From Bacteroidales bacterium (lineage in GTDB: Bacteria > Bacteroidota > Bacteroidia > Bacteroidales > Muribaculaceae), in NCBI GenBank assembly GCA_014800245.1, contig JAAVGM010000038.1, positions 1 through 64,000 on the forward strand: 64,000 nucleotides of DNA, in the 5' to 3' direction. Positions 36,546 to 46,400 of the stretch are shown here, piece after piece. Each line of letters opens with the position of its first letter. Position 1 is the first letter of the stretch. Below the pieces are notes generated by a model that was not told the DNA's origin, did no database searches, and saw only the letters and a program-made list of their open reading frames with translations. The position numbers and the translations under genes were made by a program.

Positions 36546-39500
36546 TCAATACTCCTTCCAGGGAGTGATGCCGATCTGGCTCTCCTTCTTATTGATGAAG
36601 GCCTTCACAAACGCGCTCGCAAGGCGCGCATTCGTAAGCAAAGGAATATTGTGATCGATAGCCCATCGGCGGATGCGATAGCCGTTGGTAAGCTCACGAC
36701 GTGTATGATTCTTCGGAATATTGATCACCAGGTCGATCTTATGATCCGAAATCAGATCCAACACATCGATCCCCTCGCCCGGCTCATCAGGCCATGAGGT
36801 CGGGATAGCCTTGATTCCATTCTGATTGAGGAAGGCAGCTGTGCCGGCAGTGGCATAGATAGGATAACCATTCTCATCGAGCAGACGACAAGCCTCAAGC
36901 ATATCCACCTTGCCGCGAACATCTCCCGAACTTACAAGCACTCCCTTCTCAGGAACATGATGACCCACAGAGATCATCGCGTTGAGCAGAGCCTCATCGA
37001 AATCCTTGCCAAGACATCCAACCTCACCTGTAGAAGACATATCTACACCCAATACAGGGTCGGCCTTATGCAGACGCGCGAATGAGAACTGAGATGCCTT
37101 CACGCCGATATAATCGATATCGAATGTCGAAGTATCCTCCTTCTCCACTTTCTCCCCAAGCATGATGCGTGTGGCAGTCTCGATGAAATTCTTCTTGAGC
37201 ACCTTCGACACGAACGGGAACGAACGAGAAGCGCGGAGGTTGCACTCAATCACCTTCACATAATTATCCTTGGCAAGATACTGGATATTGAACGGACCTG
37301 AGATATTAAGCTCCTTGGCAATCTGTGCGCTGATGCGCTTGATGCGACGGGCTGTAGCCATATATATCTTCTGTGCAGGGAATACGAGAGTGGCATCGCC
37401 TGAATGGACGCCGGCAAACTCAACATGCTCCGAAATAGCATATTCCACAATCTCGCCGTTGCGGGCCACAGCGTCAAACTCTATCTCCTTCGCATTCTGC
37501 ATGAATTCCGACACAACCACCGGGAATTCTTTCGACACCTTCGCAGCCTGCGAAAGGAAGCGGTGGAGCTGTTCGTAGTCGTAGCATACATTCATTGCCG
37601 CGCCGGAAAGCACATATGAGGGGCGAACCAATACCGGGAATCCAACCTCCTTGATGAAGCCGTCGATCTCCTCAGTGGTGGTAAGCTCCTTCCAACGGGG
37701 CTGGTCGATGCCGAGCTGATCGAGCATGGCAGAGAATTTATGACGGTTCTCAGCGCGGTCGATGGAGATGGGAGATGTGCCGAGCACAGGCACATTCTGA
37801 CGGTAAAGCTTCATCGCAAGGTTATTGGGGATCTGGCCTCCAACGCTCACGATAACGCCGCGCGGAGTCTCAAGGTCGAGGATATCCATCACGCGCTCAA
37901 AGCTAAGCTCGTCGAAATATAGACGGTCGCACATGTCATAATCCGTTGACACGGTCTCTGGATTATAGTTGATCATCACCGACTTGTAGCCGAGCTTGCG
38001 GCAAGTGTTGGCGGCATTCACCGAACACCAGTCGAACTCCACCGACGACCCGATGCGGTAAGCTCCCGAACCGAGCGTCACGATATTGTTATTGCCGATC
38101 ATGTCATAGTTGATCGAATTTTCAGTAGCTCCGTAGGTCGCGTAGAGATAGTTGGTAAGCTCCGGATATTCGGATGCCACAGTATTGATGCGGCGGATAG
38201 CCGGGGTGATCCCAAGGTTCTTGCGGTGGTTGCGCACGCGGAGGATATCGCTCTCCATGTTGCCGGCAGGATTCTCAACGAATCGTGCAATCTGGAAGTC
38301 GGAGAAACCAAGTCGCTTAGCTTCACGCATCACATCCTCGGGAAGATCCTCAATGCGGTCGTAGCCTTCAAGAACACCCTTATATCTTACTATATTCGCA
38401 AGACGTTCGATAAACCATTTGTCGATCTTAGTCAGCTCCTCGATGCGCTCCACAGTGTAACCCTCCTCAAGAGCCTGTGCAATAGCGAAGATGCGGAGGT
38501 CAGTGGGGTGGGAGAGCACGCTGTCAAGATCCTCGAAATGAAGATCGTTGTTCCCTACAAAACCATGCATACCCTGGCCGATCATACGGAGACCCTTCTG
38601 GATAATCTCCTCGAAAGACTTGCCGATCGACATAATCTCGCCCACAGATTTCATCGACGATCCGATCTCACGGTCAACACCTACGAATTTCGAGAGGTCC
38701 CAACGCGGAATCTTCACAATCATATAATCCACAGAAGGAGCCACGTAGGCTGAATTAGGAGTGCCCATCTCACCTATCTGATCGAGAGTATAACCCAAAG
38801 CGAGTTTTGCAGCCACAAAAGCCAAGGGATAGCCCGAAGCCTTGGAAGCAAGAGCGGAAGAACGGCTCAGACGAGCATTGATCTCGATGATACGGTAGTC
38901 ATTAGTCTCGGCATTGAAAGCATACTGAATATTGCATTCCCCCACGATGCCGATGTGGCGAACCACCTGACGGGCGATATCCTCAAGCATTGTGATCTGC
39001 TCCTTTGTGAGCGACACGATAGGAGCCACCACGATAGATTCGCCGGTATGAATCCCTAATGGGTCGAAATTCTCCATCGGAACCACAGTGAAGCAATGGT
39101 CGTTTGCATCGCGGATCACCTCAAACTCGATCTCCTTCCAGCCCTTCAGGCTCTCCTCCACGAGAATCTGCTTCGAATAAGCCAAAGCGCTCTCGCAATG
39201 TTTGATGAATTCCTCCTCATTAGTGCAGATGCCCGAACCGAGACCTCCAAGAGCATAAGCCGAGCGCACCATCACCGGGAAACCGATCCTGCGAGCCACA
39301 GCCACAGCATCCTCAAGCGTCTCAACAGCCTGCGACACCGGAGTCTTGGCATCGATTTCATTAAGTTTCTTCACAAAAAGGTCTCGGTCCTCGGTGATCA
39401 TGATTGCCTCTACCGAAGTGCCGAGCACCTTCACGCCATACTTCTCCAGCGTACCATTAAGATAAAGTTCCGTGCCGCAATTCAGGGCAGTCTGGCCTCC

Positions 39501-39752
39501 GAAAGCCAAAAGAATACCATCCGGGCGTTCCTTCTTGATCACCTCCTCCACGAAATGAGTATTGATAGGGAGGAAATAGACCTGATCGGCAACACCCTCA
39601 GAAGTCTGGATAGTTGCGATATTCGGGTTGATAAGCACTGTAGAGATCCCCTCCTCGCGCAGAGCCTTAAGTGCCTGCGAGCCGGAGTAATCAAATTCGC
39701 CCGCCTGTCCTATCTTGAGGGCACCCGAGCCGAGTAGCAAAACCTTTTTCAT
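36546..39752 (-). CDS. carB: Carbamoyl-phosphate synthase large subunit
   Basis: Makes carbamoyl phosphate from bicarbonate, ATP and ammonia for pyrimidine and arginine synthesis. It is 1068 residues from ATG 39752 (MKKVLLLGSGALKIGQAGEFDYSG), the usual size; the frame extends 35 codons upstream without support. Two homologous ATP-grasp halves are present (EINARLSRSSALASKASGYPLA and the VIECNLRASRSFPFVSK copy), with a C-terminal allosteric MGS-like domain (GYPIYATAGTAAFL). The glutaminase subunit carA is not adjacent. Confidence 0.96.
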   Translation of the reverse strand: MKKVLLLGSGALKIGQAGEFDYSGSQALKALREEGISTVLINPNIATIQTSEGVADQVYFLPINTHFVEEVIKKERPDGILLAFGGQTALNCGTELYLNGTLEKYGVKVLGTSVEAIMITEDRDLFVKKLNEIDAKTPVSQAVETLEDAVAVARRIGFPVMVRSAYALGGLGSGICTNEEEFIKHCESALAYSKQILVEESLKGWKEIEFEVIRDANDHCFTVVPMENFDPLGIHTGESIVVAPIVSLTKEQITMLEDIARQVVRHIGIVGECNIQYAFNAETNDYRIIEINARLSRSSALASKASGYPLAFVAAKLALGYTLDQIGEMGTPNSAYVAPSVDYMIVKIPRWDLSKFVGVDREIGSSMKSVGEIMSIGKSFEEIIQKGLRMIGQGMHGFVGNNDLHFEDLDSVLSHPTDLRIFAIAQALEEGYTVERIEELTKIDKWFIERLANIVRYKGVLEGYDRIEDLPEDVMREAKRLGFSDFQIARFVENPAGNMESDILRVRNHRKNLGITPAIRRINTVASEYPELTNYLYATYGATENSINYDMIGNNNIVTLGSGAYRIGSSVEFDWCSVNAANTCRKLGYKSVMINYNPETVSTDYDMCDRLYFDELSFERVMDILDLETPRGVIVSVGGQIPNNLAMKLYRQNVPVLGTSPISIDRAENRHKFSAMLDQLGIDQPRWKELTTTEEIDGFIKEVGFPVLVRPSYVLSGAAMNVCYDYEQLHRFLSQAAKVSKEFPVVVSEFMQNAKEIEFDAVARNGEIVEYAISEHVEFAGVHSGDATLVFPAQKIYMATARRIKRISAQIAKELNISGPFNIQYLAKDNYVKVIECNLRASRSFPFVSKVLKKNFIETATRIMLGEKVEKEDTSTFDIDYIGVKASQFSFARLHKADPVLGVDMSSTGEVGCLGKDFDEALLNAMISVGHHVPEKGVLVSSGDVRGKVDMLEACRLLDENGYPIYATAGTAAFLNQNGIKAIPTSWPDEPGEGIDVLDLISDHKIDLVINIPKNHTRRELTNGYRIRRWAIDHNIPLLTNARLASAFVKAFINKKESQIGITPWKEY

Positions 39753-39949
39753 GTTGTTAAATAAAAAATTATCTTGTCGCGCCGACGGAGTCGGCAGCGG
39801 AATTAACATTACTATGCCGAGCTTGTCAGCAGCGGAATTAACAGTAGTCATCGGCAAAGCCGATGCGAGTTAAATAACATCGGAATCGTTTCCGAATGCA
39901 AAATAACAAGAATTCTCCCATATCCGCAAATTTTCCCCTCATTTTAATA

Positions 39950-40040
39950 AGAAAAAGAGGATATGGGGATAAAAAGGAGGATATAAAGAGGGGGGTAAAA
40001 AGATAGGGATAAAAGTGGGGAGAAGGGAAATAAATGAATA
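39950..40040 (+). repeat. Purine-rich low-complexity tract
   Basis: About 90 bases are almost entirely A and G on the plus strand, with GGGG-type blocks (ATATGGGGAT, AGAGGGGGGT, AGTGGGGAGAAGGG). It lies between the divergent carB and the eight-gene operon. The remaining 39753-39950 has a repeated GCAGCGGAATTAAC and no gene. Confidence 0.75.
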
Positions 40041-40115
40041 AGAGTGCGCAGCCTGGTTGTCACAGGTGTATAAAATGCAGCAAGTATTTAAAAGAATATA
40101 CAGGCCAAAGAAAAA

Positions 40116-40142
40116 TGTGCATCTCTTGGCAAGAGATACACA
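40116..40142. promoter_or_regulatory. Palindrome 1 upstream of the eight-gene operon
   Basis: ATCTCTTGGCAAGAGAT (40121-40137) is a palindrome about a central G, extended by TGTG and CACA. The same 8-bp arms recur at 40316. It is a possible distal operator. Confidence 0.65.
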
Positions 40143-40268
40143 CATTCTCTAACCCACTAACATATACCCATATAAAAAGAAAGGTAAACACGATTTGCAC
40201 AACAATTCCAATTTTTTTAAAATCCTCCATAAAATTTACTCTCCCGATTTCTAAAAATTTACCCCCTT

Positions 40269-40302
40269 TTTGCTTAATATTCAAATTTTTTATTTACTTT
40301 TG
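40269..40302 (+). promoter_or_regulatory. Promoter of the eight-gene operon
   Basis: TTTG (40269-40272) and TACTTTTG (40295-40302) are 22 bp apart. The start of transcription would be near 40309, directly before palindrome 2. Confidence 0.7.
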
Positions 40303-40315
40303 CACTTCGTTAGGT

Positions 40316-40332
40316 ATCTCTTGCCAAGAGAT
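40316..40332. promoter_or_regulatory. Palindrome 2, operator just downstream of the start site
   Basis: ATCTCTTGCCAAGAGAT differs from palindrome 1 only at the centre. Position about +7 to +24 fits a repressor site, or a short RNA hairpin in the leader. No regulator gene is in the operon. Confidence 0.7.
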
Positions 40333-40373
40333 GATGATAAAATAAGTACTTCTTTAAATATAATTTTTAGCAA

Positions 40374-41567
40374 ATGAAACGTGTTTTTTGGCTTCTTCCA
40401 TGTCTTATTATTATGGTCTTAGTCTCTGTTATTTCGTGTGGTGGAGATAAGATAGAGGTTAGTTCAGAGTCTGGACAATTGCCGGAAGCTAAGGGTGCAC
40501 CGTCAGTTGATGTGTTCATTGAAAATTCAGGTAGTATGGATGGATACATGTGCAACGGCTCACAGCTTAAGGATGCAGTCTATGATTATGTAAGTGATCT
40601 TAATCGCTCCACTGATACAACACGTCTTTATTATATAAATAGCCAAATTATTCCTTATAAAGGCAATCTGAAATCCTATATAAAAGATTTAAATCCCGAA
40701 CAGTTTAAATTATCCGGAGGAGATCTCACTTCAACTAATCTTGGCGAGGTAATAGGTTCGGTATTAAAAAAAGTAAATGATAAAACGGTATGTATCTTCA
40801 TATCAGACTGTATTTTGGATCTTCCAAGTAAGGATGCCCAGAAGTTTCTTACTAATTGTGAGATCACTATAAAGGATGAGGTGATAAATACAATGAAAAG
40901 AATTCCAGATCTGGGTGTAGAAATTTTAAAATTGACTTCGGATTTCAATGGAAAATATTTTTATCCTAATGGCTCGGTTGAGATGTTGGAAAATGTGCAA
41001 CGACCCTACTACATATGGATAATAGGAAATAAGTATCAGATTGCAAAACTTAACAAAAGAGTTCCTTTAGATCGGTTGGTAAAATATAATTTGAAAGGGA
41101 TTTGTGCATTTGTTGGGGAAACAACTATACCATATGAAATTCAGAATCGGAATCTCACCGGTGGTGTGGTGACACCAAAGGGTGGTCGATACGAAGCCAC
41201 GATAAGAGCTGATTTTTCAGGTACGTTGCAGCCATCCGGAACTGTGCAGGATAAGGCTAATTATTCCTTTCATCAGAGAGGGGTTACTGTAGAGGGTGTG
41301 TATCCAATATCAGATAAGAAAAGTCTCTATACCCACTACGTGAATATTTCTATCCCCCAAGATATGAAAGTTGTGGAAGAAGAGCTGATATTTAATAGTC
41401 CTAAGATGCCTAAATGGGTTAATGAATCTAATGATGAATCAGGAATGAACGTTAAAGCAAATCTGGATAAAACAACAGGGATTAAATATCTTGTCCAAGG
41501 TGTAGCTGACGCATATCGTGATGAGGACATAAGTTCAAAAATGAAATTTAGAGTAACAAAAAAATAA
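40374..41567 (+). CDS. vWA-like lipoprotein, first gene of the motor/cytoskeleton operon
   Basis: A 397-residue protein with a lipoprotein signal ending at VISCGG (Cys 22). A von Willebrand A-like fold is suggested by SVDVFIENSGSMDGYM, a MIDAS-like motif with Glu-Asn in place of Asp-x, and by the strand TVCIFISDCILDL, followed by a beta-rich C-terminal half. It is likely anchored in the membrane facing the periplasm, where it could bind a metal-dependent partner. It is 6 nt from the next gene. The vWA call is by motif and needs structure support. Confidence 0.75.
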   Translation: MKRVFWLLPCLIIMVLVSVISCGGDKIEVSSESGQLPEAKGAPSVDVFIENSGSMDGYMCNGSQLKDAVYDYVSDLNRSTDTTRLYYINSQIIPYKGNLKSYIKDLNPEQFKLSGGDLTSTNLGEVIGSVLKKVNDKTVCIFISDCILDLPSKDAQKFLTNCEITIKDEVINTMKRIPDLGVEILKLTSDFNGKYFYPNGSVEMLENVQRPYYIWIIGNKYQIAKLNKRVPLDRLVKYNLKGICAFVGETTIPYEIQNRNLTGGVVTPKGGRYEATIRADFSGTLQPSGTVQDKANYSFHQRGVTVEGVYPISDKKSLYTHYVNISIPQDMKVVEEELIFNSPKMPKWVNESNDESGMNVKANLDKTTGIKYLVQGVADAYRDEDISSKMKFRVTKK

Positions 41568-41573
41568 AATAAA

Positions 41574-42032
41574 ATGGGAAATTTTTTTGGTAGTATCTAC
41601 TGTTGGTTCGAAAGCTTTTTTGGAATAGAGCTTGCCGACTATCTATGGGGAGTCTCGTCTTCCCAATCGAATACAAACCAATTTATTGGTATCGGACTGT
41701 GGATGTTGGGAATCTCTCTTTTCACCGTAATCCTTTATTATTACATCATCAATCATCCGAGGCTCTGTAGTTGGTGGGGATGGGGTATTTTTCTATTACT
41801 CAATGCTGTAATTAACTTCTTTGTTGGTTGGCAATGGGTGTTGGCAGATAGTTATGAAGGAAAAATGGTTACGTTTGATCCCTCAACCAATCTTGAGGTG
41901 CCGCTGAATATTAGTTCATCTGAGATGCTTTGTTTTGGAGTTTCTAATATGATTCTTTCTATCTTGGCATTTTCTCTATTTACATTATGTTTAAAATGGT
42001 GGAGTAAAAACTGCTCCAGCGCACCTTTCTAA
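41574..42032 (+). CDS. Small multi-pass membrane protein
   Basis: A 152-residue protein with three or four hydrophobic segments (about 38-58, 66-88 and 120-142; the first 25 residues are also hydrophobic). There is no known motif. It is 6 nt after the vWA lipoprotein and 2 nt before the tubulin-like gene, so it is probably an assembly partner in the inner membrane. Confidence 0.7.
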   Translation: MGNFFGSIYCWFESFFGIELADYLWGVSSSQSNTNQFIGIGLWMLGISLFTVILYYYIINHPRLCSWWGWGIFLLLNAVINFFVGWQWVLADSYEGKMVTFDPSTNLEVPLNISSSEMLCFGVSNMILSILAFSLFTLCLKWWSKNCSSAPF

Positions 42033-42034
42033 TT

Positions 42035-43429
42035 ATGGCAAAAATATATGTTTTCGGGATTGGCGGTACAGGTTCTCGTGTACTCCGTTCTTTAACGATG
42101 TTGCTCGCTACAGGAATAAAATTTGGAGCTGATGAGATTGTGCCCATCATTATTGATCCGGATGCATCCAATGCGGATCTCACAAGAACCGTAGCACTTT
42201 TGAATAATTATTCCTCAATACGCAAAGATCTTCAGTTTGCAGGTGAGAATGAGAATAAATTTTTTAGAGTCGGAATACGGCAGATTCTACCAAATTTCAC
42301 TCTTCACATAAAAGATACTGATGGTAAATCGTTTCAGCAGTTTATCGGATATTCTTCGATGTCAAAGAGTAATCAAGCATTTACAAAAATGCTTTTTTCT
42401 GAAAAGAATCTGGAATCATCAATGGAGGTGGGATTTAAAGGCAATCCCAATATTGGAAGTGTTGTGCTAAATCAAATTTCCCAATCTTCCGATTTTGAGG
42501 AATTTGCCAGTTCTTTTAATGATGGAGATAAGATATTTATTATCAGCTCTATTTTTGGCGGTACTGGTGCGAGCGGTTTTCCATTGCTCCTTAAAACCCT
42601 TAGAAATGGTTCGAATTTTCCCAATTACGATATCATAAATAAGGCTACCATTGGAGCTGTGACGATATTGCCTTATTTCAAACTCAAACCAAGTGAGGAA
42701 AGCGAGATTGACTCTTCTACATTTATCTCAAAAACAAAATCTGCACTCGCATATTACGAAAATAATATCGTAAATAATGGCTCCATAGATGCATTATATT
42801 ATTTGGCTGATGATAACGCTCAGATTTATGAGAATCATGAGGGTGGATCCACTCAGCAAAATGATGCTCATTTGGTTGAGTTTTTGGGTGCGACGGCGAT
42901 AGCAGATTTTTCAAATTCCTCGTATATGGGGAAGGCTAATCTCGAACTTGGAATCAAGGATATTGCAGGAGCTGTAACTTTCAATTCGTTCTATTCTAAG
43001 ATGAAAGGATTGCTCTATTCGCCGATGGTGCAGTTCACGTTGATGACAAATGCTTTGACTCATAAAGTCTCCTTCTTTGATTCTTCAAAATTTGCTGCCA
43101 ATAAAGGTAATTTTGAAGATTTCTATTCAGGAGTGTTCTTCAACGAGCTTTCATCGTTCTTTAAAAGATATCTTGAATGGTTGGGAGAAATGAAGGGAAA
43201 TGTTCGTTCTCTGGATCTTTTCAATGAAACTTGCGTAGATAAGCCTTTTGATCTTGTAACCGGTGTTAAAGCCAAAAAGATATTAAGCAGGTATTCAGAC
43301 TATGATCTTGTAACAGACCGTCTGAATGATGCGATAAAAAAATGTAAGAGTAAAGGAACTGAGAATAAATTCCTTGAAATGTTCTATCTCGGAACTCAGA
43401 AACTCGTAAAAGAAAAACTTACTAATTAA
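42035..43429 (+). CDS. Tubulin/FtsZ-like GTPase
   Basis: A 464-residue cytoplasmic protein. The N-terminus KIYVFGIGGTGSRVLRSL is the first nucleotide loop, PIIIDPDASN follows, and IFIISSIFGGTGASGFPLLL carries the tubulin signature (GGTGxSG) that binds GTP phosphates. The C-terminal half has TDRLNDAIKK and helical stretches. Such tubulin-like proteins outside division have been found in bacterial gene clusters linked to membrane functions. It probably forms filaments or a switch; the catalytic loop residue is not identified. Confidence 0.8.
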   Translation: MAKIYVFGIGGTGSRVLRSLTMLLATGIKFGADEIVPIIIDPDASNADLTRTVALLNNYSSIRKDLQFAGENENKFFRVGIRQILPNFTLHIKDTDGKSFQQFIGYSSMSKSNQAFTKMLFSEKNLESSMEVGFKGNPNIGSVVLNQISQSSDFEEFASSFNDGDKIFIISSIFGGTGASGFPLLLKTLRNGSNFPNYDIINKATIGAVTILPYFKLKPSEESEIDSSTFISKTKSALAYYENNIVNNGSIDALYYLADDNAQIYENHEGGSTQQNDAHLVEFLGATAIADFSNSSYMGKANLELGIKDIAGAVTFNSFYSKMKGLLYSPMVQFTLMTNALTHKVSFFDSSKFAANKGNFEDFYSGVFFNELSSFFKRYLEWLGEMKGNVRSLDLFNETCVDKPFDLVTGVKAKKILSRYSDYDLVTDRLNDAIKKCKSKGTENKFLEMFYLGTQKLVKEKLTN

Positions 43430-43434
43430 GTGCT

Positions 43435-46400
43435 ATGTCGAAAATATTCAGATTATATAAAGAAGGTTCAACCACGTATGAGGATTGGAATAACAGTCCT
43501 GCCTTCCCATATAATTCTACAAGTCGCGATACGATAGAGGATCCGGATGGAGCTTCTGCCCGCCATGAGATCACCTCTATCCCATCTCCTTTTGCGCGTA
43601 TAGATCTTATAAAAAATGCTTTTAAAGAGGTCTGCAAACCTGTAGATAGAAATGGGAAAGTAGATCTCGATGGAAACACTATTTTTCATAAGATGGTGTC
43701 GGATACCCTTGACGTTGCTGAAATATTTTTCAATATTGATAAGTATAATGGCAAGGTTGAAATAATAAAATGGGATTCAGAGTTGATGTTGAAAGAACTA
43801 CAGTCTTCCGACATAGATGGTCATCGTTATCTTGCAGATGCATTGAAAAAGTATATGGATTCGGATAAGAAAACATATAATTTCGATGAATCGTCCAACA
43901 TCTATATGCTAAATTATACTGCTGGTCCCGACGAACTCAATATAATTGGCGCAACATCACCTGCGACACTATTCTTTAGCACAGCAAATGATCTGAGCTA
44001 TGTGAACGACATATTCTTTGGCGATGATATACCGTTTGATAGTGATTACCAGCCTTTGTATAAAAGGGATTTTGAGTTTGTTAGATACCTTTTCGCGTTG
44101 CGAAAAACAATCCATAATTTTGCAGGATTGTTCCCGGAAGTGGATGCCTACTTGAATGCTACATTTAAAGCTATCAAGGATTCTGATAAGAAGAGTGAAT
44201 TGCTCAGTCTATCCGCAACTACACTCGATGATTATGCTCAATTAGATGTTAAAGAGCGGATGCAAAGTGATATCGTGGAGGTATTGGGTCATACTCTCTA
44301 TAAGAAATCAGTGGCTGGAATAAAGCATTCAAGCGATTTCTATATAAAGTCAGACTTACAAACCGAGGATCTTCCATTGGTTTTGCCTGTGGAAGCCGGG
44401 AATCGTTATGCAGATTTGCAATATACCACAGCTAAGTGGGGCAGAACAAATAAGGCTCCTTTTAGAGATGAGGAGAATGACTTGACAAAACGTATTCTTC
44501 CTTATGATGGTTCTGTTCATTCCTACCTTACAATAAGTGATTTTCTGGAATCTACTATTATAAAGGTGCCGCACACCCTTAATGAGGAGAATTACTTCGG
44601 TGGCAATATGAATAATGGCCAGCCGGAACAGGCTTTTCTCCTCCCTTTGAAGCCATTGTTCTTCCGCTATTTTACAGTGGAGCAATTAAGGTCGTCGATG
44701 ATGGATGGAAAGCCAATGATTGAAATGAATTATTTGGCTGGAGGGTCAGTCAAGGTGATTCTAAGGATTCCAATCAGTGGTGCTGGGAGAATCTCTTATG
44801 TGGAATATGAGAGAGTATATTATAACGGGAGATTATCTGATTCTGCCAACAATGAAGGAAATATGGTAGAGCTGAAATTCACTGGATTTATTATGCCTCA
44901 GGTGAAGTTTAGCAATTCGGATGATGCCGTGTATAACGTGTCTTGTGTCCAGTCAATGGATGGCAAGGTGGAATTCCGATTCTATAATAATGATATCACC
45001 TTAGTTCCACAATCTATGGAATGTAGAAATGAAGCTAAGGAATATCTGTCGCGGGCAGATAATTATTTAATCAAAAAATCAAACTTTGATTATGTTCAGG
45101 TAAGAAATGAACACGGAGCGGCGGGAATCCTGGTGCCTATTTTCCATGAGCAGAAGAGCATAGAAAAATTTGAATTTGCAATTGATTTGGGAACATCCAA
45201 TACTCATATAGAATTCAAAAAAGGTAATGATCAGCCGAAAGTGTTTTCTTTCAACCACAAAGATTGTCAGTTGTGTGAGATGTTCATACCCACAAGAAAT
45301 GAACATGGAAATCTCGAGGATTTGATTGAGGAATCGGCTCTGATTGAAAGAGATTTTCTTCCCAATGAAGTGGGATCTGGAGATTTCGCATTCCCAACTC
45401 GTACGGTATTGTCGTGTGCAAAGACTGTGGATTGGTCTAAAACCGTAGAGCCTTATAACCTTGTGAATCTTCCTTTCACTTATGACAAAAGGGCAGATCT
45501 CCCATACAATAATTTGAAATACAATATCAAGTGGGGTAAGGGAGATGATCTGATGGTAATGGTGGCTTATGTGCGCACTCTTATGCTTATGTTGCGTAAT
45601 AAGGTTCTCCTGAATAATGGAGATTTGAAGTCAACAAAGATAACGTGGTTTTATCCCATCAGTATGGCTCCGAATCGTCTTCGCAAACTTCGTGAGACAT
45701 GGGATGAGGCTTATGAAGAATACTTCGGAGAGGGAGAAACCTCAAATATCAGTGAGTCGGTTGCTCCAATTCAATATTTCTTCCGCCGCTATTCCACTGC
45801 AACAGATTTGGTTAATGTTGATATTGGTGGAGGAACCACTGATATAGCGTTCGCTAAAGATAAAAAGATTCAATATGTAACCTCATTCCGCTTTGCATCT
45901 AATGCCTTATTCCAGGATTCTTATTCTGATTTGACATTGGATAATGGTATTGTTGACAGGTATAAGGAATACTTCTTGAGACTAATAGAGAGTAAGAGTC
46001 TATTGGAACTTGTGGAAGTGTTCAATAGTGAGAACAATCGAAATCCGTCGAATATGGCTTCATTCCTTTTCGGATTGAAGGATAATACCATACTGAAAAA
46101 TGCAGGGCTTAATGCTAAGGCGATTGATTTCAACTATCTCTTGCAAGAAGATGAGCAATTGAAAATTGTGTTCATCGTATTCTATACAGCTATAATTTAC
46201 CATATAGCTCAGATTGTGAAGAATCTGGAGTTAGAGACTCCACGTCACATATCTTTCAGTGGTAACGGAAGTAAGGTTATTCGTGTTATCACCACTGATG
46301 CTAAGATTTTAGCTAAGTATACGAAACTCATCTTTGAAAAGATTCTTGATCGTCCCTATGGAAAGGAATTGGAACTCATAGGTCTTGAGAAGGATTCTAA

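Noticed and set aside
39096..39737. 213-residue plus-strand frame and other frames opposite carB
   Set aside because: Antisense shadows of the conserved ATP-grasp domain.
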